From: Nostoc sp. XA010
GTDB taxonomy: Bacteria; Cyanobacteriota; Cyanobacteriia; Cyanobacteriales; Nostocaceae
Reading direction: 5' to 3'
DNA: 64,000 nt
NCBI RefSeq assembly: GCF_020829625.1
Contig: NZ_JAIVFX010000003.1
Coordinates: 1-64,000 of the forward strand
The position numbers and the translations under genes were made by a program. Positions within the stretch are counted from its first letter, which is position 1; the number at the start of each line of letters is the position of its first letter. The notes beneath the pieces are model-generated. The model had not been told where the DNA came from, made no database searches, and saw nothing but the letters and a program-made list of their open reading frames with translations. Of this stretch, positions 7,064-17,270 are shown piece by piece.

Positions 7064-10000
7064 GCGATCGCATGGGGTGATGCTAAAGCTTATTGGGCAG
7101 CATTTCAACGGCAAATAGACAGGTTAGATGCAGATGATACCGCTACCAGCGTCACCCGCGAACTGTGGGTAGTTCCCTTGCTACGCAGTCTCGGATATAA
7201 CCCTGTTTACACTGCTAAAGCCGAAGTCGTGGAGGGACAAACTTATGCAATTTCTCATCGTGCGGAATTAGGCGAAAACAAGCCACCTATCCACATTATT
7301 GGTTGTCGAATCAAGGTAGATCATCGTCCTCCCAGTGGCACACCCAGGTTATCAGCACACGCACTGGTGCAGGAGTATCTTAACAAGACGGAACATTTGT
7401 GGGCGATCGCAACCAATGGTTTTCGCTGGCGGTTACTGCGCGACTCTTCCTTGATGACTCGTCTTACCTACGTTGAATTTGACTTAGAACAGATTCTCAA
7501 CGGTGAGAACTTTGCCGAATTTGGGCTATTTTATCGGTTGTTTCACCGTTCCCGCTTGCCTGAAGGTATGGATGATGCCGATAAGTGCTTGCTGGAATAT
7601 TACCACCAAGAAGCACTGCAACAGGGCGGACGGGTACGCGACAGACTCCGAGATGGGGTAGAAAAAGCACTAATACAGCTAGGCACTGGTTTTCTACAAC
7701 ATCCCAGTAATGAAAACTTGCGGCAGAAGCTTGCTGCTGGTACAGAATTAACAGATATCGGATATTATCGCCAACTGTTGCGGTTGATTTATCGCCTGCT
7801 GTTTTTGATGGTGGCAGAGTCTCGTAATTTATTAATTGGTGAGGATGTAGAGAAAGCGCGAATCTACCGAGAATATTACAGCATTGAGCGACTGCGAGAG
7901 TTAGCCGAGCGTCCCCATTGGCGGCGGGAAGGCTTTCAAGATTTATGGCAGGGTTTGCGGGTTACATTCTTGCTATTTGATGAAAATTGGCGGGGAAAAT
8001 ATTTAGGATTATCACCATTAAATGGCGATTTATTTGGTTCGTACACTCTACCAGCTTTAGATGATTGTGCTATTGATAATCACGATTTGCTAGTAGCGAT
8101 TCGGGAGTTATCATTATATAAAGATAAGGGGCAATTACGACGGGTAAATTATGCTGCCTTAGATGTAGAAGAACTGGGCAGCGTATATGAAAGTCTGCTT
8201 GATTTTCACCCAGAAATCTCTCCTAAAAATTACGAATTCAAATTAGTCTTTGGTAGTGAAAGGAAAACTACTGGTTCTTACTATACGCCACCGCAGTTAG
8301 TAGGACAACTGATAAAAACAGCTTTAGAACCTGTAATCGAAGAAAAACTTCGCAGTACGAAAGAAAAGCTTCGGAATGCAGAAAGCAATTACGAATTAGA
8401 AAAGGCACTTCTCGACCTCAAAATTGTAGACCCCGCCTGTGGTTCGGGTCATTTTCTCTTAGCCGCAGCACGTCGGGTAGGAAAGGAATTAGCTAAAATT
8501 CGTACTGGAGAAGCTGAACCAGGTAGTGAACCTTTAAAGTTAGCGATTAGAGATGTTATTCAAAATTGCATTTATGGGGTGGATTTAAACCCCTTAGCTG
8601 TTGATTTGTGCAAAGTAGCCTTATGGATTGAAGGTTTTTCTCGCGGCTTCCCTCTTAACTTTTTAGACCACAGGATTAAGTGTGGTAATTCCCTTGTGGG
8701 AGTGATGGATTTGAGTTGTTTGAATGAAGGAATACCTGATGAAGCGTTTAAGGCGGTAACTGGCGATGATAAAAAACTATCTACACAGCTTAAGAAACGG
8801 AATAAAAACGAACGAGAGAAAACAGGACAACTATCAATTGGTGAGAAGTTAGAAACTGATAGCGTAGATTATGCAGAAATGTGGCGACAGTTGGGGGTAA
8901 TTCCTGAAACCACGCCACAACAAGTTAAAGATAAGCAAAAGCAATATAAAGAAAATCTGCAAGAATCTAGTTGGTGGTTGAAACATTCTGCTTGCAATTT
9001 ATGGACAGCAGCGTTTTTTATGTCGCTAACTGAGCATCATTTGCAGTTATTACCTACGACCGAAGCATTAAACCGTTTAAAGCGTGAAAAAGTAGAAAAA
9101 ATTCGTAAATCAGAGGATAATTACGAATTGCGAATTACGAATTACGAATTAAGTAAGGTTGTAAATGCAGCGAATAAGTTAGCTGAAGAAAAACACTTTT
9201 TTCACTGGTGTTTAGAGTTTCCTGAAGTATTTGAACAAGGTGGATTTAATTGTGTATTGGGTAATCCACCTTGGGAACGGATTAAGTTACAAGAGAAAGA
9301 ATTTTTTGCTTTTCAAAGTACAGAAATTGCTAACGCTATAAATAAAGCGGCGCGGGAGAAGTTGATTAAGGAATTACCTAAGAAAAATCCTGAGTTAGCA
9401 CAAGCTTTTGAAGATGCGAAACATGATGCTGAGGCGCAGAGTAAGTTTATTAGAGAGTCGGCTAGGTTTCCTTTAACTGCGGTGGGAGACATCAATACTT
9501 ATGCTATTTTTGCAGAGACTACGAAAAAGTTGATTGCATCTAATGGGAGAATTGGGGTTATTGTACCCATTGGTATTGCTACTGATGACACAACTAAAAA
9601 CTATTTCAGTAATTTAATTAAATCTCAGTCTTTAGCGAGCCTAACAGGTTTTGAAAATGAAGCTTTCATTTTCCCGTCAGTACATCACGCTTTTAAATTC
9701 TGTACTTTAGCAGTTACAGGAGGGGATGTAAAAGTTAGAAAAGCAGATTTTACCTTTTTCTGCCGTTACTTTGCCGATACGAATAAACAGCAACGTCATT
9801 TTAATTTATCCTCGGCAGAAATTGCCTTAATTAATCCCAATACTTTTACTTGTCCTATTTTCCGCACTCGTGCTGATGCAGAATTAACTACGAAAATTTA
9901 TCAGCTTGTTCCTGTTTTAGAAAATGAGGCAACTGGGAATAATCCTTGGGATATTTCGTTTATGGCTATGTTTCACATGGCAAATGATAGCAGTTTATTT

Positions 10001-10828
10001 AAAAACGAACCAGGTGAAGGTTTAGTTCCGCTTTATGAAGCTAAAATGTTTCATCAGTTTGATCATCGTTACTCAACTTATGAAGGTGCAACACAAGCTA
10101 ACCTAAATGCAGGCATTTTACCTCAAATACCAGATGAAATCAAACAAAACCCAACTTTTACTATTAAAGCTCGTTACTGGGTGAGTCAAATTGAGGTAGA
10201 AAATCGACTAGCTGATAAATGGAATAAAGATTGGCTTTTAGGTTTTAGAGATATTACAAATTCTACAAGTGAAAGGACTTCTATCTTTAGCTTCTTACCG
10301 AAAGTAGGTATTGGTAATAAAGCACCCTTACTTATATCAAATAAATTTGAAGCGAGATTTGTATCCTGTTTTTATGCTTCTATCAATAGTCTAGTTTTTG
10401 ATTTTGTAACTCGTCAAAAATTAGGTGGAACAACAATGAACTTTTTCATCGTCAAACAACTCCCCGTTCTTCCCCCAGAATTATACACCCCAGAAGATAT
10501 CAAATTTATTAGCGATCGCGTACTCGCATTAGTTTACACTGCCTGGGATATGCAACCCTTCGCCAAAGATATGGGATACGACGGCGAACCCTTCATTTGG
10601 AACCCCAACAGACGCGCATTATTAAGAGCAGAATTAGACGCATATTACGCCAAACTCTACGGACTCACCCGTGATGAACTGCGATATATCCTCGACCCTG
10701 CTGATGTCTACGGCGCAGACTTCCCCAGCGAAACATTCCGCGTGTTGAAGAATAACGAAATTAAGCAATTTGGTGAATACCGTACACAAAGGTTAGTGCT
10801 AGAAGCATGGGATAGAATGTTTAAATAA
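7064..10828 (+). CDS. Eco57I-type DNA methyltransferase (adenine-specific), 5'-truncated
   Basis: A very large SAM-dependent methylase of the kind found in defence loci (Eco57I/BREX-PglX-like). Homology-like sequence is in frame from 7064 ('AIAWGDAKAYWAAFQRQIDRLD'), but the first usable start is a TTG at 7178, in the middle of a domain. The SAM loop VDPACGSGHFLLAAARR (about residue 414 from that TTG) and catalytic NPPW (about residue 694) are intact, and a target-recognition region follows. The true N-terminus was lost at the same HIP1 octamer that truncates cas12k. A short tandem repeat is built into the coding region at about 9120-9153. It is probably CAST cargo acting with the downstream helicase. 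Confidence 0.85.
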   Translation, partial: AIAWGDAKAYWAAFQRQIDRLDADDTATSVTRELWVVPLLRSLGYNPVYTAKAEVVEGQTYAISHRAELGENKPPIHIIGCRIKVDHRPPSGTPRLSAHALVQEYLNKTEHLWAIATNGFRWRLLRDSSLMTRLTYVEFDLEQILNGENFAEFGLFYRLFHRSRLPEGMDDADKCLLEYYHQEALQQGGRVRDRLRDGVEKALIQLGTGFLQHPSNENLRQKLAAGTELTDIGYYRQLLRLIYRLLFLMVAESRNLLIGEDVEKARIYREYYSIERLRELAERPHWRREGFQDLWQGLRVTFLLFDENWRGKYLGLSPLNGDLFGSYTLPALDDCAIDNHDLLVAIRELSLYKDKGQLRRVNYAALDVEELGSVYESLLDFHPEISPKNYEFKLVFGSERKTTGSYYTPPQLVGQLIKTALEPVIEEKLRSTKEKLRNAESNYELEKALLDLKIVDPACGSGHFLLAAARRVGKELAKIRTGEAEPGSEPLKLAIRDVIQNCIYGVDLNPLAVDLCKVALWIEGFSRGFPLNFLDHRIKCGNSLVGVMDLSCLNEGIPDEAFKAVTGDDKKLSTQLKKRNKNEREKTGQLSIGEKLETDSVDYAEMWRQLGVIPETTPQQVKDKQKQYKENLQESSWWLKHSACNLWTAAFFMSLTEHHLQLLPTTEALNRLKREKVEKIRKSEDNYELRITNYELSKVVNAANKLAEEKHFFHWCLEFPEVFEQGGFNCVLGNPPWERIKLQEKEFFAFQSTEIANAINKAAREKLIKELPKKNPELAQAFEDAKHDAEAQSKFIRESARFPLTAVGDINTYAIFAETTKKLIASNGRIGVIVPIGIATDDTTKNYFSNLIKSQSLASLTGFENEAFIFPSVHHAFKFCTLAVTGGDVKVRKADFTFFCRYFADTNKQQRHFNLSSAEIALINPNTFTCPIFRTRADAELTTKIYQLVPVLENEATGNNPWDISFMAMFHMANDSSLFKNEPGEGLVPLYEAKMFHQFDHRYSTYEGATQANLNAGILPQIPDEIKQNPTFTIKARYWVSQIEVENRLADKWNKDWLLGFRDITNSTSERTSIFSFLPKVGIGNKAPLLISNKFEARFVSCFYASINSLVFDFVTRQKLGGTTMNFFIVKQLPVLPPELYTPEDIKFISDRVLALVYTAWDMQPFAKDMGYDGEPFIWNPNRRALLRAELDAYYAKLYGLTRDELRYILDPADVYGADFPSETFRVLKNNEIKQFGEYRTQRLVLEAWDRMFK
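9118..9153 (+). repeat. attacga-type short tandem repeat inside the methylase gene
   Basis: Successive units of 'aattacg'/'aattgcg' give the peptide NYELRITNYELS within the methylase. A weaker copy (NAESNYELEK) lies near 8383, and the same units make up the 10829-10843 spacer (aattcgtaattcgtaatt) before the next gene. This is a Nostoc-type heptamer repeat that keeps the frame, so it is tolerated as a linker. Confidence 0.7.
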
Positions 10829-10844
10829 TTCGTAATTCGTAATT

Positions 10845-11651
10845 ATGAAAACAGATACAATTTTCTATGAGATATTTAAAGAATTACCCAATATCTTCTT
10901 TGAAATTATTGGTAAGCCAGATATTAGCACCAATACTTACGAGTTTACCGCACCAGAAATTAAGCAAACAAGCTTCCGATTAGATGGATTATTTTCTCCC
11001 TTAAAAGAATTCCCTAATCAACCACTGTACTTTGTAGAGATTCAGTTTTACAAAGATGAAGAATTTTATGACCGACTATTTACAAGTATTTTTCTTTACT
11101 TTACACAATATCAGCCACCTAACCCTGACTGGTTTGCAATAGTTATCTATGACAAACGCAGCAATGAACGTAGCTATCCCCAACGTTATCGTTCCTTGCT
11201 AGAACCTCATCTACGTCGCTTTTACCTAGATGAACTTGACGACGCACCAGATGATTCTCTGGGAATAGGAATTGTACGCTTAGTTATAGAGAGTGAAAAC
11301 AAAGCCGGAGAATTGGCCAAAAACCTAATTGACAAAGCTAAAGAGGAATTGACAGACACTCTTATTCAAAGAAAAGTTCTAGAATTTATAGAGACAATCG
11401 TAGTCTACAAGTTTCCTAACTTAAGCCGCGAGGAGATAGAAACCATGCTGAACTTAAACATACTTAAAGAAACTAGAGTTTATCAAGAAGCAAAAGCAGA
11501 AGGTAGAGAAGAAGGTAAGGAAGAAGGAAAACTAGAAACCAAATTGAAAATGATACCGATTTTCCTCGAACTAGGATTAACTGTTCAAGAAATTGCTGAA
11601 CGTTTAGAACTAGATATGGAGGAAGTAAGGAAAGTTTTGGAAGAGATGTAA
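10845..11651 (+). CDS. Rpn/DUF2887-family PD-(D/E)XK nuclease-like protein
   Basis: A 268-residue protein of the Rpn (recombination-promoting nuclease, putative transposase) family, frequent in cyanobacteria. The nuclease core is visible as FRLDGLF (about 45-51) and PLYFVEIQFYKD (about 59-70), giving the D...E-x-Q pattern. The C-terminus holds the usual EGREEGKEEGK charged segment followed by a helix-turn-helix-like 'LGLTVQEIAERLELDMEEV'. It starts 17 bp after the methylase stop on the same strand. Rpn genes are mobile in their own right, so it could be a passenger in this cargo and not part of the defence operon. Confidence 0.85.
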   Translation: MKTDTIFYEIFKELPNIFFEIIGKPDISTNTYEFTAPEIKQTSFRLDGLFSPLKEFPNQPLYFVEIQFYKDEEFYDRLFTSIFLYFTQYQPPNPDWFAIVIYDKRSNERSYPQRYRSLLEPHLRRFYLDELDDAPDDSLGIGIVRLVIESENKAGELAKNLIDKAKEELTDTLIQRKVLEFIETIVVYKFPNLSREEIETMLNLNILKETRVYQEAKAEGREEGKEEGKLETKLKMIPIFLELGLTVQEIAERLELDMEEVRKVLEEM

Positions 11652-11700
11652 AAATATCAATACGTATTTTGTTATTTCTCGTGTCTATAACGGGAAATAT

Positions 11701-11742
11701 AGTAGATAGGGTGCGTTAGTTCATTAACGCACCCTATCTACT
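11701..11742. terminator. 18-bp perfect inverted repeat between rpn and the helicase gene
   Basis: An 18-bp stem (11701-11718 with 11725-11742) closed by the six-base loop gttcat; the core is gggtgcgttag. Perfect symmetry suggests either a strong terminator or a dispersed palindromic element. It lacks a long T-run on the plus strand. It lies 50 bp after the rpn stop and 20 bp before the helicase start, so it may reduce read-through into that gene. Confidence 0.6.
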
Positions 11743-11762
11743 AAAATCTAGAATCAAATTTT

Positions 11763-14700
11763 ATGAAAATTACTATAAAGCTACAAGAATTATTACAGCA
11801 ACCTGAAAATGCGATTTTATCTATTAGCAATTTATTAGGTCAAAAATTAGCATTCCTAGATTGTACAGGAGTGATAGCTGTTACGCCAGAACAATTAACT
11901 TTGCTATTTACAAGTATCCGTCAAAATTGGGATATACAAGAAATTGCAGAAATTTTTGACTTTTCTACTATTACTCAAACTTTTAATTACCAACTTCAAG
12001 AATGGATTGACCAACGCTTAGGTCGAACAACTCATCAAGTACCAGTAAAGAGTAATTCATCCTCTCTCACCAATTCTCAATTTCTTGATATATTTAATTT
12101 CCGCAACGAAGTAATTGGCGACTACCGCCGCTATATTGAAAGCTTCCTCAAAATCCGCGACGAAAAAGTTAAAGCATTTGTCGATAATGAGTTAGAAAAA
12201 GGTCAACTCTGGACTGACCCTTTAGTGCAACTTAACCCTAAATATCGTCCTGGCGCATCTGTCACTACATTAGTACAGCAACGTGTTCTCCATCCAGACT
12301 CTACACGCTACTTCTCACAAGATGGTGAAGCTTTTACCTTCCACCACCACCAAAAAGAAGCCTTTGAAACAGCACAACGTCAAGAACCCTACGTTGTCAC
12401 CACAGGAACGGGTTCGGGTAAAAGCCTAACTTATGTTGTACCCATCATTGATGATTTGCTACACCATCCTGAAATCAAAGGAGTTAGGGCTATTTTGGTT
12501 TATCCCATGAATGCCCTAATTAATTCTCAGGAAGAAGAATTAAGAAAATTTCTCAAACAAGTCCCTAACACCCATATTCGCGTTGAAAAGTACACTGGGC
12601 AAGAAAAACTAGAAAAGAAAACCGAAATTCAAAACAACCCGCCCCAAATCTTGCTCACAAATTACGTGATGCTAGAGTTAATGCTGTCTCGCACACACGA
12701 AGATAAATTAGTAGCATCCCCCGATTTAAAATTTCTCATATTAGATGAACTGCATACTTACAGAGGACGGCAAGGTGCAGATGTCGCCATCTTAATTCGC
12801 AAACTTCGGCAACGCTGCGGCCAGAAACTTCTGTGTATTGGCACTAGCGCCACCATGTCTTCGGAAGGTTCCCGCCAGCAACGCCGTCAGGTAGTCGCAG
12901 ATGTTGCTAGTAAATTATTCGGTGTAGAAATTCAACCAAGCAACGTCATCGATGAAACTTTAGAACGTTCTATCAAAAGTGCTGCACCCACCACAGAAAA
13001 ATTGCAGGAAAGCATTATTCAAGGTTTACCCCCAAAGTCCGAACAAACCTTAGACGCTTTTAAACAGCATTCCCTTAGCCACTGGGTAGAGATGAACTTT
13101 GGTTTAGAAGACAAACAAGGACATCTCGTCCGTCGCACACCCATCACTCTAGAAACAGGTGCAAATCAACTCGCAAATGAAACCCAACTCAACGAGGAAA
13201 CTTGCTTAAATATCCTCAAACAGATATTTCTTTGGGGAAGCAAAACAAAGGGGTTAGCATTCCGTCTGCATCAGTTTATTTCCCAAGGGGGTAGTGTTTA
13301 CGCCACGATTGAAAATCGAGACAAACGACTTCTCACTCTAGAAGGCCAGTACACAACCACCGAAAACCGCCTGCTTTATCCCCTCGTCTTTTGTCGGGAA
13401 TGCGGACAAGACTATTATGTAGTACGCTACGATTCTGAAAAAGATATTGTACTGCCCCAATTACCCACAGCCTTAGATAGTCTTGAGAATGAAGATATCA
13501 AGGAAGGCTACCTAACCCTTGATGAACCCGGACTTTGGGATAAAGAAGATGAAGAGAGACTTCCTGACTCATGGTTTAAAGAAACTAAAAGGCAAGGGCG
13601 TATTCCCGAAAAAAAATATGCACCTTTTATTCCCCACAAACTGCAAGTTCTACCCAACGGTAAAGTCATAAACTCTGTATTACAGGGAACTACCTGTTGG
13701 TTTATTCCTAAACCCTTTCTTACTTGTCTCCACTGCGGTGTATTGTACGACCAAAAGAAAAACGAATTTACCAAACTCTCTCGTCTAAGTAGTGAAGGAC
13801 GCAGTACCGCAACTACTCTACTTTGTCTTTCTACCGTCAGTCGCCTCAAGCAAGTTTTCACTGGCGAGAAAGCCAAAGCCGCAAAAATCCTCAGCTTTAC
13901 TGATAACCGTCAGGATGCTTCATTACAGGCAGGACATTTCAATGATTTTGTCCAAACCAGTTTCTTACGGGCAGCTTTGAATAGTGCTATTCAAGAAAAT
14001 GAAAAGTTAACTCACAAAGCACTTGCAGCGGAAGTTGTCAAAAAAATGGGTTTATCTCAAGCAGATTATGCAATTCAAATTGCAGAATTTGGCATTGGTA
14101 AACGCAAAAATGAAGAAGCTTTTAGCAATTTAATTGAATATCGGCTATACGAAGATTTACGTCGCGGTTGGCGAATTGTTCAACCTAATCTAGAAGGATG
14201 CGGTTTATTAACTATAGAATACGCTGAACTATTAGCAACTTGTGAAAATACTCAACTCTGGCAAAAATACCGCCATCCAATTTTACTGCAAGCTTCACCT
14301 GCACAAAAATATTTTGTAATCAAAACCTTTCTTGACCACTTGCGAAAAAAACTGGTAATTGATGCGGAAATTCTCCAAAAAAATGGCATAGAACAACTGA
14401 AGAAGGAAGTATCTCAAGCATTAAAAGACCCTTGGACTATTGATACTTTTGAATATTTACACGAAGCTTTTTGGGCAAGCCTCAGTCCGACGGAGAAAAA
14501 AGGTAAATCAAGAACAATTAGACTGACATTTCGTGGTGAAATCGGGCGCTTTCTGCGTTCTAATTGGGCATGGAATTGGTTGCAAAAACCATTACCAGGG
14601 TCAGATTATAACGAATTAATTAATGCTCTAGTCAATGCTTTAGCAGATGCAGGTTACTTACACAAGAACGAAGAAGAAGTCCAACTAAAAATTAATTCAA

Positions 14701-17093
14701 TGGTCTGGGTCGCCTCAAAATTAAGTGAAATTCCCGCCGACCCTCTAATCTCGCGTCGCTTGCAGGGTAGCGAAAGAAATACTTCTGTAAATCAATTTTT
14801 TCAAGACTTCTACCAAACTAACGCTCATCAAATTAAAGCACTAGAAGGGCGAGAACATACCGGACAGGTAAAAAACGAAAACCGCCAGAAACGAGAAGAC
14901 GCATTCCGTCATGGCAAATTAGCAGCTTTATTTTGTTCCCCGACAATGGAATTGGGGATAGATATTTCCGACCTCAGCGTTGTCCATCTGCGGAATGTTC
15001 CCCCCAGTCCAGCCAACTACGCCCAACGCAGTGGTCGCGCCGGCAGAAGTGGACAGGAAGCTTTAGTAATTACTTATGCCTCCATTGGTAGCGGTCACGA
15101 CCAATATTTCTTTAAACGTCAAAGTCAAATGGTTGCTGGTGTCGTCGCCCCACCTAAATTAGAACTAGCAAACCAGGATTTAATTAAATCTCATGTGTAT
15201 TCAATTTGGCTGGCACACACTGGCTTATATCTGGAAAATTCCATGAACCAAATTCTGGAGTTAGATTCGCCGGACTGTCCGCTAAAAGAAGATGTAAGTC
15301 AGGGAATCACTATGAGTCAGGAAAAATTAGCCAAATGTCTGGCAGCTACAAAACTGATTTTATCTGATACTTTCTGCCAAAACGATCTGAACAAAACTTC
15401 TTGGTATTCTGAAAATTGGTTACATTTTACCCTAGAAAATGCACATAATGCCTTTGATCAAGCGTGCGATCGCTGGCGTAGACTATACAAAGACGCAGTT
15501 GAACAATTAGAGAAAGCCCGCGACAGCACAAGTCGTTATACCAGAGGCTATGCGACTCAAGAAGAACGGGATATCGCTAAAGCCCAAGAAAAAGAGGCAC
15601 TGCGACAAATTGACCTGTTAGTGGGACAAGTGCAAGGTAAAAGCAATAATCAGTTTGAATTTTACCCCTATCGTTACTTTGCTGCCGAGGGATTTTTACC
15701 TGGGTTTAACTTCCCCCGCTTACCAGTTCGGGCATTTATTCCCACAGAAGAAAGTGGCGAATTTATTTCCCGCCTCCGCAGCGTGGCTTTGAGAGAATTT
15801 GCCCCTGGTAATGTTATTTACTACGAGGGTAGTAAATTTATGGTGGCTAAAACCAAAATGCCTGTTAGTGGTGCTGACTATCAACGGGCAAATGTTTGCT
15901 TTAAATGTGGTTATTTCCATGAAGGGGCAGCCAGTAACCGCGATACCTGTGAGAACTGTGGGGCAAAACTTGTCGATAGTAACAATAATAAGGCTTTACT
16001 TACTCGCTTATTATCAATGGAAACTGCGATCGCCTGGAGACGAGAACGCATTACCTGCGATGAAGAAGAACGCCTGAAATACGGTTACAACATCACCACC
16101 CATTTCCGTTACGACCAGCAAAAACGCCAATCAGCAACGGTACAGACTGCCGATGGTACAGAATTATTACGTTTAACCTATGGCGCTACAGCAGACATCT
16201 GGCATATTAATCGCGGATTGAATAAGAAAAAAAGCGAGGAACGAGGATTTAAACTCGATATCAAAACTGGTATTTGGGGCGATGCCAAAAATGACTCAGC
16301 AAAAGATAGCATTCATGCCGACGTTAATTTAATGGTGAAAAACACCTGCAATATTCTGGTTGTTGAACCATTAAGTGTACCCACAGACGAAAGAGAAGCT
16401 TTTATTGCCACCCTGCAATATGTCTTGGAAACTGCCATCCAAGCAGTGTACAAATTAGAAGCCGATGAACTCGACTCCGAACGCCTGGGAGACGGAAAAT
16501 ATTTGCTGTTCTGGGAGGCTACGGAAGGCGGTGCAGGTGTCCTTTCTCAACTATTAGAAAAACCTGATTCTTTTCAAAAAATAGCCGATGCAGCTTTAGA
16601 TATTTGCCATTTCAAAGAAATTAAAGATAGCTGTGTCCAAGCTTGCTATGAATGCTTACTTTCTTACCGCAACCAGTTCGACCATGCTTTGATAAATCGC
16701 CATCTCATCAAACCCTTACTTGACGAACTGCAAAAAAGTACAGTGCAGATAGAAGGAATATGTCGTGATGAACAGTATCAACAATTACTGCAACAAACAG
16801 ACCCTAATTCCGAATTTGAACGGGTAGTTTTACATGAAATTTATCACGGTGGATATAAATTACCCGATACTGCACAGGAATTGATTCCAGAGTCAAACTG
16901 TAAGCCAGATTTTCTTTATAAAGAAAATTGCATTGCTGTTTTCTGCGACGGTTCAGTTCATGACAGCCCTGAAAAACGCAACCAAGACCAAATAGAACGG
17001 GATAATCTCAAGCACAATACCAGTTACCATATCCTTACTCTACGGCATGATGAAGATTGGCGAATAGAGTTGACAAAACTAGCAAGTTTGTGA
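11763..17093 (+). CDS. DUF1998 superfamily-2 helicase with C-terminal nuclease-like domain (DruE/DISARM-like)
   Basis: The 1776-residue protein has Walker A TGTGSGKS (about 212-222), a DEAH-type box LILDELHTYRG (about 325-335), a helicase C-terminal block with ELGIDISDLSVVHLRN and QRSGRAGRSG (about 1060-1100), and a zinc-ribbon-like CFKCGY...CENCGAK (about 1378-1403). A DUF1998 block follows (about 1535-1655), with CVQACYECLLSYRNQFDH. The last 75 residues, with KPDFLYKENCIAVFCDGSVHD, look like a Vsr/PD-(D/E)XK nuclease fold. Helicases of this size with DUF1998 include DruE of Druantia, and shorter ones occur in DISARM. Next to a large methylase it suggests an anti-phage system carried by the CAST; the exact system type cannot be named from sequence alone. 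Confidence 0.88.
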   Translation: MKITIKLQELLQQPENAILSISNLLGQKLAFLDCTGVIAVTPEQLTLLFTSIRQNWDIQEIAEIFDFSTITQTFNYQLQEWIDQRLGRTTHQVPVKSNSSSLTNSQFLDIFNFRNEVIGDYRRYIESFLKIRDEKVKAFVDNELEKGQLWTDPLVQLNPKYRPGASVTTLVQQRVLHPDSTRYFSQDGEAFTFHHHQKEAFETAQRQEPYVVTTGTGSGKSLTYVVPIIDDLLHHPEIKGVRAILVYPMNALINSQEEELRKFLKQVPNTHIRVEKYTGQEKLEKKTEIQNNPPQILLTNYVMLELMLSRTHEDKLVASPDLKFLILDELHTYRGRQGADVAILIRKLRQRCGQKLLCIGTSATMSSEGSRQQRRQVVADVASKLFGVEIQPSNVIDETLERSIKSAAPTTEKLQESIIQGLPPKSEQTLDAFKQHSLSHWVEMNFGLEDKQGHLVRRTPITLETGANQLANETQLNEETCLNILKQIFLWGSKTKGLAFRLHQFISQGGSVYATIENRDKRLLTLEGQYTTTENRLLYPLVFCRECGQDYYVVRYDSEKDIVLPQLPTALDSLENEDIKEGYLTLDEPGLWDKEDEERLPDSWFKETKRQGRIPEKKYAPFIPHKLQVLPNGKVINSVLQGTTCWFIPKPFLTCLHCGVLYDQKKNEFTKLSRLSSEGRSTATTLLCLSTVSRLKQVFTGEKAKAAKILSFTDNRQDASLQAGHFNDFVQTSFLRAALNSAIQENEKLTHKALAAEVVKKMGLSQADYAIQIAEFGIGKRKNEEAFSNLIEYRLYEDLRRGWRIVQPNLEGCGLLTIEYAELLATCENTQLWQKYRHPILLQASPAQKYFVIKTFLDHLRKKLVIDAEILQKNGIEQLKKEVSQALKDPWTIDTFEYLHEAFWASLSPTEKKGKSRTIRLTFRGEIGRFLRSNWAWNWLQKPLPGSDYNELINALVNALADAGYLHKNEEEVQLKINSMVWVASKLSEIPADPLISRRLQGSERNTSVNQFFQDFYQTNAHQIKALEGREHTGQVKNENRQKREDAFRHGKLAALFCSPTMELGIDISDLSVVHLRNVPPSPANYAQRSGRAGRSGQEALVITYASIGSGHDQYFFKRQSQMVAGVVAPPKLELANQDLIKSHVYSIWLAHTGLYLENSMNQILELDSPDCPLKEDVSQGITMSQEKLAKCLAATKLILSDTFCQNDLNKTSWYSENWLHFTLENAHNAFDQACDRWRRLYKDAVEQLEKARDSTSRYTRGYATQEERDIAKAQEKEALRQIDLLVGQVQGKSNNQFEFYPYRYFAAEGFLPGFNFPRLPVRAFIPTEESGEFISRLRSVALREFAPGNVIYYEGSKFMVAKTKMPVSGADYQRANVCFKCGYFHEGAASNRDTCENCGAKLVDSNNNKALLTRLLSMETAIAWRRERITCDEEERLKYGYNITTHFRYDQQKRQSATVQTADGTELLRLTYGATADIWHINRGLNKKKSEERGFKLDIKTGIWGDAKNDSAKDSIHADVNLMVKNTCNILVVEPLSVPTDEREAFIATLQYVLETAIQAVYKLEADELDSERLGDGKYLLFWEATEGGAGVLSQLLEKPDSFQKIADAALDICHFKEIKDSCVQACYECLLSYRNQFDHALINRHLIKPLLDELQKSTVQIEGICRDEQYQQLLQQTDPNSEFERVVLHEIYHGGYKLPDTAQELIPESNCKPDFLYKENCIAVFCDGSVHDSPEKRNQDQIERDNLKHNTSYHILTLRHDEDWRIELTKLASL

Positions 17094-17270
17094 ATTTTAG
17101 AGTGCAATCTTACTTCCAAAATTAGAACTTAAGCATCAATCAGTAACTAAATTTTTTGCTGATTGTGCATAAGTTTTTTTCATTATAATCACTCATTTAA
17201 ATATTACTCGCCATTGTTGTTACAACCTCATAAATGGGAATACTTAGAGTAGTGTATAAATGAGAATCTT

